A stretch of DNA of 44,688 nt, taken from Scytonema sp. RU_4_4 (GTDB lineage: Bacteria > Cyanobacteriota > Cyanobacteriia > Cyanobacteriales > Nostocaceae). This document shows positions 36,572 through 44,566 of the stretch, one piece after another. Positions within the stretch are counted from its first letter, which is position 1. Every line of letters begins with the position of its first letter. The stretch spans positions 1 through 44,688 of the forward strand of contig JAAUSC010000037.1 in the NCBI GenBank assembly GCA_012031965.1. Reading direction: 5' to 3'. The notes beneath the pieces are model-generated. The model was not told the DNA's origin and made no database searches. It worked only from the letters and a program-made list of their open reading frames with translations. A program made the position numbers and the translations under genes.

Positions 36572-37801
36572 CTACTTCACCACCACCCACTGTGTCACAG
36601 GTACCATCGGCTTCCACCCCAAAAACCCACCGATAGGAGCAGCCCGTTGAACAGCAACACGAATCAACTCCCCTCCAACCTGATTGTGCCATTGCAACAA
36701 CTTCTGCTCACTTTCAAGCGTCACAGCATTCACAACAAAACGTCCACCTGGACGCAAAGCTTCCCAACACACCTCAAATAAACCTTCTGCTGTTGCGCCA
36801 CCGCCAATAAAAATGGCGTCTGGTTGGGGCAAGTCTTTCAACGCAGCGGGAGCCTTGCCTGTAACAATTTGTAAATGAGGTGTACCAAGAGCGGCGGCGT
36901 TGTCAGCAATATATTGTAGTCGGGTGGAGTTTTGTTCTATGGCGATCGCCCGACATCGAGAATGACTCCGCATCCACTCAATACCAATAGAACCACACCC
37001 CGCACCCACATCCCACAACAACTGTCCCGGTGTGGGAGCTAAAGCAGAAAGTGTGATTGCTCGTACCTCGCGCTTAGTCAACTGTCCATCATGATGGTAA
37101 GCATCATCTGGTAGTCCTGCTAACCGAGGTAAGGGGATAACTCCAGCATCGGCAATACATTCTACAGCGATGGTATTCAAATCAGCCAGTTCTGTTGTCG
37201 TCCATGACGCGGCTGTGCCTGCGATCATTCTCTCATGAGAACCGCCCATGTGTTCCAGGACAGTAATTTCGCTACCACGGAAACCACGTTTTGTCAAGAT
37301 TTCAGCGACAATTGCGGGGGTTTCCTTTCCTTCACTTAAAATTAGAAGACGTGCTCCTGGGTAGATAGCGGTTTGGATGAGAGCAGGGGGACGAGCGTTT
37401 AAGCTTAATGTCTCTACTTCGGTGAGTGACCATCCCAGTCTGGCACAGGCAAGGCTAAAGGATGAAGGTGCGGGGATGATAGTCATCTCAGAAATGGGAA
37501 TCTGGCGGGAGAGGGTGACACCGATACCAAAGCACATGGGATCGCCACTTGCCAAGACGCACACAGACTGACCCCGGCGACGGAGAATTTCTTCTATCGA
37601 ATGACTGATGGGGGAAGTCCAAATGAGTTTTTCTCGTGAATCGTCTGGTGGTAACATGGCGAGATGACGTTTTCCCCCGACAATCACTTGTGCATGCTCA
37701 ACCAAAGAACGGGCGATGGACTCAGCCCCGCCAGAGGCGAACGCACTCAATCCCGATAGCCCATCTTCGCCAATACCCACGACTGATAACCATTTGTGCA
37801 T
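36572..37801 (-). CDS. cobL: Precorrin-6Y C5,15-methyltransferase (decarboxylating), CbiE-CbiT fusion
   Basis: A 409-residue bifunctional enzyme. The N-terminal CbiE-type half (1-210) methylates C5 (VVGIGEDGLSGLSA, ASGDPMCFGIGVTL). The C-terminal CbiT-type half (215-405) is a class I SAM methyltransferase with LLWDVGAGCGSIGIEWM (glycine-rich loop), IAIEQNSTRLQYI and DAIFIGGGA; it decarboxylates the acetate at ring C and methylates C15. Length is normal for CobL. It diverges from the cobG unit; the riboswitch between them is on the plus strand and so does not control this gene. Confidence 0.95.
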   Translation of the reverse strand: MHKWLSVVGIGEDGLSGLSAFASGGAESIARSLVEHAQVIVGGKRHLAMLPPDDSREKLIWTSPISHSIEEILRRRGQSVCVLASGDPMCFGIGVTLSRQIPISEMTIIPAPSSFSLACARLGWSLTEVETLSLNARPPALIQTAIYPGARLLILSEGKETPAIVAEILTKRGFRGSEITVLEHMGGSHERMIAGTAASWTTTELADLNTIAVECIADAGVIPLPRLAGLPDDAYHHDGQLTKREVRAITLSALAPTPGQLLWDVGAGCGSIGIEWMRSHSRCRAIAIEQNSTRLQYIADNAAALGTPHLQIVTGKAPAALKDLPQPDAIFIGGGATAEGLFEVCWEALRPGGRFVVNAVTLESEQKLLQWHNQVGGELIRVAVQRAAPIGGFLGWKPMVPVTQWVVVK

Positions 37802-37869
37802 CTAATGATTGATGAAAGAATTAAGAAGATTTGGCAAAAAGAAGTAAGGCTATTATCTCATGCTAAACT

Positions 37870-38012
37870 ACACGAACTTAGAGTTGGGAAAGTCCGGTGA
37901 GATTCCGGGACTGTGCCGCAGCTGTAATGGGTAAACCCTAGTCAGAATACCGACTCCAAGAGTGTCTGTAGACACAGTTATTATCTGCTCTCCGCGTCGC
38001 ACGGGGAAGGAG
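37870..38012 (+). promoter_or_regulatory. Cobalamin (B12) riboswitch ahead of cobG
   Basis: The conserved core is clear: GGGAAAGTCCGGTGAGATTC (37889 on), then CCGGGACTGTGCCGCAGCTG and TAATGGG, followed by GTCAGAATACCGACTCC. The 3' part contains CTCCGCG and GGGGAAGGAG; the AAGGAG at 38007-38012 is also the ribosome binding site of cobG, so ligand binding could mask it and reduce translation. It controls the plus-strand unit cobG-cobH-cobI (and perhaps further genes). Expected effect: repression by adenosyl- or aquocobalamin. Confidence 0.92.
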
Positions 38013-38020
38013 TTGTAGGC

Positions 38021-39586
38021 GTGTCTAGTTGTCCTGGTCTTTTTTATCAAACGTCCGCGCGAGACGGTACATTATCTCGCATCCGCATACCTGGAGGAAT
38101 ACTGACTAGTCAGCAGTGTCGTGTTATAGCTGACTTAGCTGACGAGTTTGGAGAAGATTACACTAATATTACTAATCGTGCCAATCTTCAAATCCGTGCA
38201 ATCTGTAGAGAGATCCCCGGTGATGTTTTAAGAGTCCTACAGGAGATTGGTGTAGCCTCAGCCATTCCAGAGGTTGACCATTTGCGTAATATCATGGGTA
38301 GTCCTACGGCTGGCATTGACTTATACGAATTAATTGATACTCGACCACTCATCTGTGAATTAGATCATTACATTACCACTCACCCCGAGTTAGCACCACT
38401 TTCACCGAAATTCAGCGTTGCTTTTGATGGCGATGGTTCTGTGTCTATTGGCGAGGCTCCCAAAGGGAGCCGCGCAAGGCGCGAACGCCCCAACGATATC
38501 GCCTTAACTGCAGTTATGGTTGATAATAACGTTTACTTTCGGCTCAAACTGAACTTGGGTACATCGCTGTTTGAACCATTTATTGATACAGACATTCTGT
38601 TGAAACCAAAGGAGTGTATCGAGGTTGTGGCTGCATTGGCACAAGTCTATTTGCAGCATCTAACATTAGAGACTGGGAAAATTATTCCTGATCGCAAATC
38701 GCGTCAGCCGCGTCTTTGGCAAATTTTGAACAACTTAGGTATAGAAAGATTTCTTCAAGAAGTTGAACGTCATCTTTCCTATCCACTGCGGCGGGTTCTC
38801 CAAGAGAAAGAGACAAGGGGAGGAGGAGACAAGGAGACAAGGAGACAAGGGGAATTCTCCTTGTCGCCTTCTCACTCACTACAAGTGAACCCAACTCGAT
38901 ATAAGCACATAGGTGTCCATCCGCAACGACAGAAAGGATTGTCCTACATTGGTGTTGTGGTACCCGTTGGTAGATTAGACACTTGGCAAATGCGTGGGTT
39001 AGCGGATATTGCTGAAACCTACGCTAGTGGTACACTAAGGCTGACACCTTGGCAAAATCTCCTGATATCAGATATTCCTCAACAGTGGATTCCCAATATA
39101 CAAAGTAAAATTAAAAACTTAGGATTGCATTGGTCTGCAACTAATATTCGCAGTGCCCTAGTTGCTTGCGCAGGTAACACAGGATGTGCGTCTTCGGCTA
39201 CAGATACCAAAAGTCACGCCCTTGCATTAGCTGAATATTTGGATAGTCGCCTGATTCTTGACCAACCAGTCAATATTCACTTCACAGGTTGCGAAAAATC
39301 CTGTGCTCAACATAGCAGAAGCGATATTGCCCTAGTTGGTGTCACCATTGAGGATAAAGGAGAAGCAGTGGAGGGTTACAAAGTTTACGTAGGTGACGGT
39401 GATAGTCACGAAAAATTTGGACGAGAAATTTACCGTTGGGTACCTTTTGCAGAACTACCTCGATTGGTAGAACGGATGCTGCAAATATACATAGCAGAGC
39501 GTGATACTCCCAAGAAATCATTTGGGGAATTCGCCAACCAATATGTGATTGCAGACTTGCAACAGTTGTTTGAGAAAGGAGAGTAG
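38021..39586 (+). CDS. cobG: Precorrin-3B synthase CobG-type (siroheme/Fe-S) enzyme
   Basis: Hydroxylates precorrin-3A using O2, a marker of the aerobic branch. A 521-residue protein of the nitrite/sulfite reductase-like fold. The N-terminus CPGLFYQTSARDGTLSRIRI, NITNRANLQIRAI, and the Fe-S/siroheme Cys pattern CAGNTGCASS ... TGCEKSCAQHS are present. The GTG start has AAGGAG 8 nt upstream, at the end of the riboswitch. Two in-frame inserts look repeat-derived: GEAPKGSRARRERPND (about 38451-38491), and KETRGGGDKETRRQGE (38813-38862, from GGAGACAAGG units). Both lie in linker-like places. Compared with typical CobG (about 400 residues) the protein is long. Confidence 0.9.
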   Translation: MSSCPGLFYQTSARDGTLSRIRIPGGILTSQQCRVIADLADEFGEDYTNITNRANLQIRAICREIPGDVLRVLQEIGVASAIPEVDHLRNIMGSPTAGIDLYELIDTRPLICELDHYITTHPELAPLSPKFSVAFDGDGSVSIGEAPKGSRARRERPNDIALTAVMVDNNVYFRLKLNLGTSLFEPFIDTDILLKPKECIEVVAALAQVYLQHLTLETGKIIPDRKSRQPRLWQILNNLGIERFLQEVERHLSYPLRRVLQEKETRGGGDKETRRQGEFSLSPSHSLQVNPTRYKHIGVHPQRQKGLSYIGVVVPVGRLDTWQMRGLADIAETYASGTLRLTPWQNLLISDIPQQWIPNIQSKIKNLGLHWSATNIRSALVACAGNTGCASSATDTKSHALALAEYLDSRLILDQPVNIHFTGCEKSCAQHSRSDIALVGVTIEDKGEAVEGYKVYVGDGDSHEKFGREIYRWVPFAELPRLVERMLQIYIAERDTPKKSFGEFANQYVIADLQQLFEKGE

Positions 39587-39654
39587 TTAATGATTAGTAA
39601 ACAAACAAACAACTAACAACGACTCCCTTCGGTGCTACAAAATTACCTATCTTT

Positions 39655-39726
39655 ATTCTTGGCGTCTATGTCCTGCGGACACGCTCTTGCAAGGCGGTAT
39701 GCGCGAAGGCGCACGCTACGCGAACG
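39655..39726. repeat. Dispersed palindromic repeat between cobG and cobH
   Basis: GTCCTGCGGACACGCTCTTGC and GCGCGAAGGCGCACGCTACGCG with ending CGAACG; the same modules recur at 22905-22960 and, in translated form, in several genes. It occupies most of the 162-bp gap between cobG and cobH and could fold into hairpins in the transcript. Confidence 0.7.
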
Positions 39727-39748
39727 TTTAACGATTAAAAACTAACAA

Positions 39749-40378
39749 ATGACTATTGACTACATAAAAGACGGTAACGAAATATATCGTAAATCCTTTG
39801 CCATAATTCGCTCAGAAGCAAATCTATCTGTGCTTGCTCCCGATGTCGCAAATGTTGCTGTCCGTCTGATTCATGCTTGTGGTATGACAGATATTGTTTA
39901 TGACTTAGCAGCTTCACCAACAGCTGTAGAATCTGGGCGACAGTCCTTAGCAGCAGGGGCACCAATTTTGTGCGATTGTCGAATGGTGGCAGAAGGTATT
40001 ACGCGGCGACGACTACCAGCAGATAATTCAGTGATTTGCACCCTCAATCATCCCGATGTGCCAGAACTTGCTCAAAAGCTGGGAACCACTCGTTCTGCAG
40101 CTGCTTTGGAATTGTGGTTACCAGTGTTAGAAGGAGCAGTGGTAACAATTGGCAATGCACCTACTGTTTTGTTCAGGCTACTAGAAATGCTGGACACCGG
40201 AGCACCAAAACCTGCGCTCATTCTGGGTTTTCCAGTTGGGTTTGTGGGGGCGGCAGAATCGAAAGCAGCACTGGCAGCAGATAGTCGTGGTGTGCCATTT
40301 ATGACATTACATGGTCGGCGGGGTGGAAGTGCGATCGCCGCCGCTGCAGTTAACGCCTTAGCAACGGAGGAAGAATGA
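39749..40378 (+). CDS. cobH: Precorrin-8X methylmutase (CobH/CbiC)
   Basis: Moves the C11 methyl group to C12, giving hydrogenobyrinic acid (or the cobalt analogue). A 209-residue protein, normal length. The family start MTIDYIKDGNEIYRKSF and the catalytic His in VAVRLIHACGMTDIV are present, along with ILCDCRMVAEGITRRRLP, GNAPTVLFRLLEML, LILGFPVGFVGAAESK and HGRRGGSAIAAAAVNALA. Its stop overlaps the next gene's ATG (ATGATGA), so cobH and cobI are translationally coupled. Confidence 0.96.
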   Translation: MTIDYIKDGNEIYRKSFAIIRSEANLSVLAPDVANVAVRLIHACGMTDIVYDLAASPTAVESGRQSLAAGAPILCDCRMVAEGITRRRLPADNSVICTLNHPDVPELAQKLGTTRSAAALELWLPVLEGAVVTIGNAPTVLFRLLEMLDTGAPKPALILGFPVGFVGAAESKAALAADSRGVPFMTLHGRRGGSAIAAAAVNALATEEE

Positions 40379-41079
40379 TGAACAAAGGTCGTCTTTATGG
40401 AGTTGGTGTAGGTCCTGGCGATCCAGAACTTCTCACACTAAAAGCACTGCGGTTATTACGTTCTTGCCCAGTAGTCGCCTATCAATCTGCAGACGATAAG
40501 GAAAGTATTGCTAGAGGTATCGTAGCCCAATATCTCCCTGGCAATCAAATCGAGGTACAGTATCATCTTCCCCGCGCTCTTGATCCATATGCAGCACAAC
40601 CGATTTATGACCAGGTTGTCATTCCTATAAAAGAACATCTTATTGCCGGACGGGATGTGGTGGTACTGTGTGAGGGGGACCCGTTGTTTTACGGTTCATT
40701 TATGTATGTATTTACACGACTTTCTGACCAGTTTGAAACAGAAGTCGTGCCAGGAGTTTCTTCACCGATGGGGTGTGCGTCAGCATTGGCAGTACCCCTG
40801 AGTTATCGTAACGATGTTTTTAGTGTACTACCAGCCCCCTTGCCAGCCGAAGTTTTGGAAGCACAATTGTTAAATGCTGATGCTGCTGTGATTATCAAGC
40901 TACGACGGCATTTTACAAAAGTTCGTGATGTGTTGCATAAATTAGGACTGGCATCACGGGCGCGTTACATTGAACGAGGGACGATGGCAAACCAGCGAGT
41001 TGTTTCCTTGGATGATATGGATCCATCCCAAGTGCCTTACTTTTCGATGATTTTGGTGCCCAGTAAGAGCCATTTATAA
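40375..41079 (+). CDS. cobI: Precorrin-2 C20-methyltransferase (CobI/CbiL)
   Basis: SAM-dependent methylation of C20 of (cobalt-)precorrin-2, the committed step toward cobalamin. 234 residues. Landmarks are GRLYGVGVGPGDPELLTLKA at the N-terminus, DVVVLCEGDPLFYGSFMYVF, and VPGVSSPMGCASALAVPLSY. GGAGG precedes the start and the gene overlaps cobH by 4 nt. Start could be either of two consecutive ATG codons. The following gene is a Uma2 nuclease. Confidence 0.96.
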   Translation: MMNKGRLYGVGVGPGDPELLTLKALRLLRSCPVVAYQSADDKESIARGIVAQYLPGNQIEVQYHLPRALDPYAAQPIYDQVVIPIKEHLIAGRDVVVLCEGDPLFYGSFMYVFTRLSDQFETEVVPGVSSPMGCASALAVPLSYRNDVFSVLPAPLPAEVLEAQLLNADAAVIIKLRRHFTKVRDVLHKLGLASRARYIERGTMANQRVVSLDDMDPSQVPYFSMILVPSKSHL

Positions 41080-41118
41080 GTGGGGTAGAAAGCAGCAAGA
41101 ACAAAAGGAGGAAAAGAA

Positions 41119-41742
41119 ATGACTCAAACCCTACGCAAACTAGTCACATTTCAAGAATTTGTGGAGTGGAAACCAGATGGAAGACGCTATGAACTGCATG
41201 ATGGGGTAATCGTTGAAATACCGCAACCATTGGGAGATCATGAAGACATTATTGGATTTCTGGCTGAAAAAATCACTTTAGAATATGTTCGCCTTAATCT
41301 TCCTTATTTCATACCCAAGACAGCACTAGTTAAACCACCTGAAAGTGAATCAGGTTACTCACCAGATGTATTGTTACTAAACCGTCCTAATTTGGCAACT
41401 GAACCGCTATGGAAAAAGGAATCTACTGTAACTCTTGGTGCATCAATTCCTCTGGTGGTTGAAGTAGTTAGTACCAATTGGCGTGATGATTACTACAAAA
41501 AATATGGTGAGTATGAAGGAATTGGAATTCCTGAATACTGGATTGTAGATTATCTTACTCTTGGCGCTCGTAAGTTCATTGGTGACCCCAAACAACCTAC
41601 TGTTTCTGTGTACTATTTGGTGGAAGATGAATACCAAATTACCCAGTTTAGGGGAGATGATCGCATCCAATCCCCAACATTTCCAGAGCTTAGCTTAACC
41701 GCCCAACAGATTTTTCAAGCAGGGAATAGTCTTTCAGTTTAG
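41119..41742 (+). CDS. Uma2 family (DUF820) endonuclease-like protein
   Basis: A 207-residue PD-(D/E)XK-fold protein: FQEFVEWKPDGRRYELHDGV, YSPDVLLLNRP (Asp), LVVEVVSTNWRDDYYKKYGEY (Glu, Lys) and GIPEYWIVDYLTLGARKFIG. A perfect AGGAGG ribosome site lies upstream, only 20 nt after cobI, so it is expressed with the cobalamin genes. It is of a different subtype from the Uma2 proteins at 31988 and 33770. Its role in this operon is probably incidental. Confidence 0.9.
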   Translation: MTQTLRKLVTFQEFVEWKPDGRRYELHDGVIVEIPQPLGDHEDIIGFLAEKITLEYVRLNLPYFIPKTALVKPPESESGYSPDVLLLNRPNLATEPLWKKESTVTLGASIPLVVEVVSTNWRDDYYKKYGEYEGIGIPEYWIVDYLTLGARKFIGDPKQPTVSVYYLVEDEYQITQFRGDDRIQSPTFPELSLTAQQIFQAGNSLSV

Positions 41743-41802
41743 TCCCTTAGATAAATCAGCATCAAAAAAAGTCATTTGCCGATGTAGACGCAAAGTGTTT
41801 CT

Positions 41803-43599
41803 ATGATAAAAACCCCGCCGGTTGTTGTTGCGCTGGGTAACAACAGTATCCCCGTCGCTCAAAAAATTATCAGTGTCCTGCCAGGAGCACAATTATACGG
41901 TTTGGCAGGTCGTACTTGTGATGTGGATGTTAGTTTTACTGAGTTTGGAACGACACTGCGGGAGTTATTCACCAATGGAGTGCCCATCATTGGCATTTGT
42001 GCGACTGGTATTCTTATCAGAACTCTCGCGCCACTGCTTGCGAATAAGCGACAGGAACCTCCAGTTCTTGCAGTTGCTGAAGATGGTAGTGCAGTAGTAC
42101 CACTTTTGGGCGGACTCAATGGTGTCAATTCGTTAGCACACCAAATTGCTGAGGTACTGAATGTCAAACCCGCTATCACAACCACGGGTGATATTCGTTT
42201 TGGCATCGCGCTGGAAGATCCTCCTGTAGGTTACCGTTTGGCTAACCCCGATGACGCCAAATCTTTCATGTCTGACTTACTGGCGGGAAACTCTGTAAAA
42301 TTAGAGGGCAATGCACCTTGGTTGAAGAATAGTTCCTTACCCATTGCCCAGGATGCACAGAGAATTATACAAATTACTGAAAAGCAAGTCGTTTCTACAT
42401 CAAAGCGTCTCGTTTATCATCCTGCAACAGTCGTGATTGGAGTAACCCTCCTCAATGGCTCCTGGAGAGGTGGTTCCGAGGAAATCGCCTTTGTGCAGAA
42501 AATGCTAGTTGATGCTGAGTTAGCGCCTGCATCCGTTGCAGGAGTCTTCGCCAGCACGCTTGATGCTGCTCATCCAGCTTTACAAGCAATTGCTGATGCC
42601 CTCAATGTGCCTATTCGCTTTTTTACGACCGATGAAATTGCTGTTGTGATGTCACAACATAATACCGTAGATGTGGCGATGCTCCAGCAGGGAGCCGAGC
42701 CCTTGCGGGCGAACGCCCTCGCTTTAGCCGCTTCCTCTGGACAGTTGGTGATGCAACGGCAAACATCTGACTTTAGTTGTGCGATCGCCCTCTCACCCTT
42801 ACCTGTTAATATCAACACCACTGGTAGACCACGCGGTCGATTGGCAGTCATTGGCACTGGTCCTGGAGGAAAGCATTGGATGTCGCCAGAAGCCCAGAAA
42901 ATTTTACGTAATACCACTGATTTAGTTGGTTATTCCACTTACTTGAAATTGGTAGGCTCTCTAGGCAAAGGTAAAAGATGGCATGAGTCTGACAACCGGG
43001 AAGAAATTGCACGAGCACGAATAGCGCTAGATTTAGCAGCAGAAGGACGTTTTGTTGCGGTAGTCTCTTCTGGTGACCCAGGTATTTATGCTATGGCTGC
43101 AGCAGTCTTTGAAGTATTGGAACAAGAAGCAAAACCGGGATGGCAAGGTATCGAAATTCAGGTAGCACCTGGTATTTCCGCAATGCAAGCAGCAGCCGCA
43201 AAGATTGGTGCGCCATTAGGTCACGACTTCTGCACCATCTCCTTATCTGACATCTTAAAGCCGTGGTCAATTATCGAACAGCGAATCACTGCCGCTGCAC
43301 AAGCAGATTTCGTGATAGCTTTTTACAATCCAGTTTCAAAGCAGCGCACTTGGCAACTGGTAGAGGCAAAAAATATACTGTTGCGTTACAGACATCCTGA
43401 TACCCCAGTTGTGCTTGCTCGCAACCTTGGTAGGGATGGAGAATCTATTCAGGTTTGCACTTTGGAACATTTAGCACCGGAACTCGCTGATATGCGGACA
43501 GTTATTCTTGTGGGATCAAGCAAAACCCGGACGATTCAGCGGTGTGATGGTAACGTCTGGGTTTATACTCCCCGTCGCTATGACTCACCTTCCCACTAA
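41803..43599 (+). CDS. cobJ: CbiG-CobJ fusion: cobalt-precorrin-5A hydrolase / precorrin-3B C17-methyltransferase
   Basis: A 598-residue fusion. Residues 1-335 are CbiG-like (GICATGILIRTLAP, AVAEDGSAVVPLLGGLNGVN), opening the delta-lactone ring. Residues 345-590 are the SAM-dependent C17 methyltransferase (RLAVIGTGPGGKHWMSPEAQ, VVSSGDPGIYAMAAAVFEVL, VAPGISAMQAAAAKIGAPLG, FYNPVSKQRTWQL). CbiG is typical of the anaerobic route, and fusion with CobJ/CbiH is known in cyanobacteria. An in-frame insert (42691-42720, GAEPLRANALAL) is formed by a dispersed palindromic repeat in the CbiG half. Last gene of the cobalamin cluster. Confidence 0.94.
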   Translation: MIKTPPVVVALGNNSIPVAQKIISVLPGAQLYGLAGRTCDVDVSFTEFGTTLRELFTNGVPIIGICATGILIRTLAPLLANKRQEPPVLAVAEDGSAVVPLLGGLNGVNSLAHQIAEVLNVKPAITTTGDIRFGIALEDPPVGYRLANPDDAKSFMSDLLAGNSVKLEGNAPWLKNSSLPIAQDAQRIIQITEKQVVSTSKRLVYHPATVVIGVTLLNGSWRGGSEEIAFVQKMLVDAELAPASVAGVFASTLDAAHPALQAIADALNVPIRFFTTDEIAVVMSQHNTVDVAMLQQGAEPLRANALALAASSGQLVMQRQTSDFSCAIALSPLPVNINTTGRPRGRLAVIGTGPGGKHWMSPEAQKILRNTTDLVGYSTYLKLVGSLGKGKRWHESDNREEIARARIALDLAAEGRFVAVVSSGDPGIYAMAAAVFEVLEQEAKPGWQGIEIQVAPGISAMQAAAAKIGAPLGHDFCTISLSDILKPWSIIEQRITAAAQADFVIAFYNPVSKQRTWQLVEAKNILLRYRHPDTPVVLARNLGRDGESIQVCTLEHLAPELADMRTVILVGSSKTRTIQRCDGNVWVYTPRRYDSPSH

Positions 43600-43622
43600 C
43601 GGGACTTAGACAAAAATGAAGC

Positions 43623-43736
43623 CTAAATGAAGCCCAAATTGGCTTTATAAGCGGCAAACACATCACGATTCATGGTTAACCAATCAAAAAATCGAAAAGA
43701 CATAGCTGTTCTAAAGGCATCTATTGCTTCAATATA
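43623..43736 (-). pseudogene. Short C-terminal remnant, family not recognised
   Basis: A frame of about 37 codons reads IEAIDAFRTAMSFRFFDWLT and MNRDVFAAYKANLGFI before a stop. It begins at the edge of the palindromic element 43737-43875 and has no start of its own, so it looks like the tail of a gene cut by that element. Function unknown. Confidence 0.35.
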
Positions 43737-43875
43737 GCGGTTCTCATACCATTTCACGAAATTACTGATACAAATTCTTTCACCCCTGCACCCAAGCGCT
43801 CCCCTGCTCCCCTGCTGCCTATTTGTATCAACATTAAAGTAAAACGGTATCAGTTGGGTGCAATACAGTAACCGC
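43737..43875. repeat. Palindromic element with nested arms, ends GCGGTT / AACCGC
   Basis: Pairs of complementary arms occur in mirror order: GCGGTT / AACCGC, ATACCATTTCAC / GTAAAACGGTAT (imperfect) and TGATACAAAT / ATTTGTATCA, with a CCCCTGCTCCCCTGCTGCC tract in the centre. Near the right end it shares TTGGGTGCAATAC with the 16985/34471 elements. Non-coding. Confidence 0.75.
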
Positions 43876-43876
43876 A

Positions 43877-44040
43877 ATGTTTAAACCAACCAAAAATATC
43901 ATTAATCCCAGCAGAAAACTTTGAACTTCCGTTTGAGGGCAAGTTATCAGAAGATAATCGTTGGGTAATTATGGTGAATTTAATACCCTGGGCAGAATTT
44001 GAAGGAGATATACTGGATAAAAAGGTAGTAAAAACTAAAG
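43877..44040 (+). pseudogene. N-terminal remnant of a transposase (IS1182-like)
   Basis: A frame contains ENFELPFEGKLSEDNRWVIM and VNLIPWAEFEGDILDKK, the very conserved opening of a cyanobacterial transposase group (LPFxGKL...NRWV...IPWxEFE). Its likely start (MFKPTK, at 43877) is in a different frame, so a frameshift has occurred. The DDE catalytic region is missing, replaced by a DUF433 gene. Confidence 0.6.
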
Positions 44041-44043
44041 ATA

Positions 44044-44271
44044 ATGATTACCTTCGTTCAAAGTCCAGTAAGTTCCGATCCAGAAGTCATGGGCGGTACG
44101 TTGGTATTCCGAAATACGAGAGTTCCAGTCCAATCGCTTTTCGATTATTTAGACGATGGATTTTCACTAGAGGAGTTTTTGGACAATTTCCCATCTGTGA
44201 CTCGTGCAGATGCGGTGAATTTTCTGAAACTTGCTCGTGAACACGTTAAAGATGAAAATCATTTTGGATGA
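44044..44271 (+). CDS. DUF433 domain antitoxin-like protein
   Basis: A 75-residue protein with a helix-turn-helix-like fold: SSDPEVMGGTLVFRNTRVPV, QSLFDYLDDGFSLEEFLDNF and VTRADAVNFLKLAREHV. DUF433 proteins are usually the antitoxin-side partner of DUF5615 PIN-like proteins. The end overlaps the next gene by 20 nt, as expected for such a pair. Probably a toxin-antitoxin module. Confidence 0.88.
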   Translation: MITFVQSPVSSDPEVMGGTLVFRNTRVPVQSLFDYLDDGFSLEEFLDNFPSVTRADAVNFLKLAREHVKDENHFG

Positions 44272-44566
44272 GAATTTACCAAGAGCTTTGAAGCGCTATT
44301 TGTCTGTTTCTGAGGTGACCACTGTTCAGGAGCAGGGATGGGCTGGGGTTAAGAATGGCGAACTGATGGCGAGGATTGATGGTGTATATGATGTTTTTCT
44401 GACATCAGACAAGAATTTGAAATACCAGCAAAACTTAACTGAACGAAAGATAGCGATTATTGAGCTTCCCACAAATCGATTAAAGCTATTGGAAACTCTT
44501 ACCGTTGACGTACTCCCCGGTCTAAAGACACGGGGAAACTCATGCGGATGTTACGAAGCGGGTTGA
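44252..44566 (+). CDS. DUF5615 PIN-like protein, C-terminus replaced by an IS end
   Basis: Begins MKIILDENLPRALKRYLS with the PIN-like acidic residues (LDEN) and continues VTTVQEQGWAGVKNGELMAR, DVFLTSDKNLKYQQNL and IAIIELPTNRLKLLETL. Members are PIN-domain-like nucleases or toxins. From about 44511 the frame reads VDVLPGLKTRGNSCGCYEAG, which is the translated end of an IS200/IS605-type element, not native sequence; the last native helix is therefore lost. Start chosen at the internal ATG that gives the family N-terminus, with the frame overlapping DUF433. Confidence 0.8.
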   Translation: MKIILDENLPRALKRYLSVSEVTTVQEQGWAGVKNGELMARIDGVYDVFLTSDKNLKYQQNLTERKIAIIELPTNRLKLLETLTVDVLPGLKTRGNSCGCYEAG

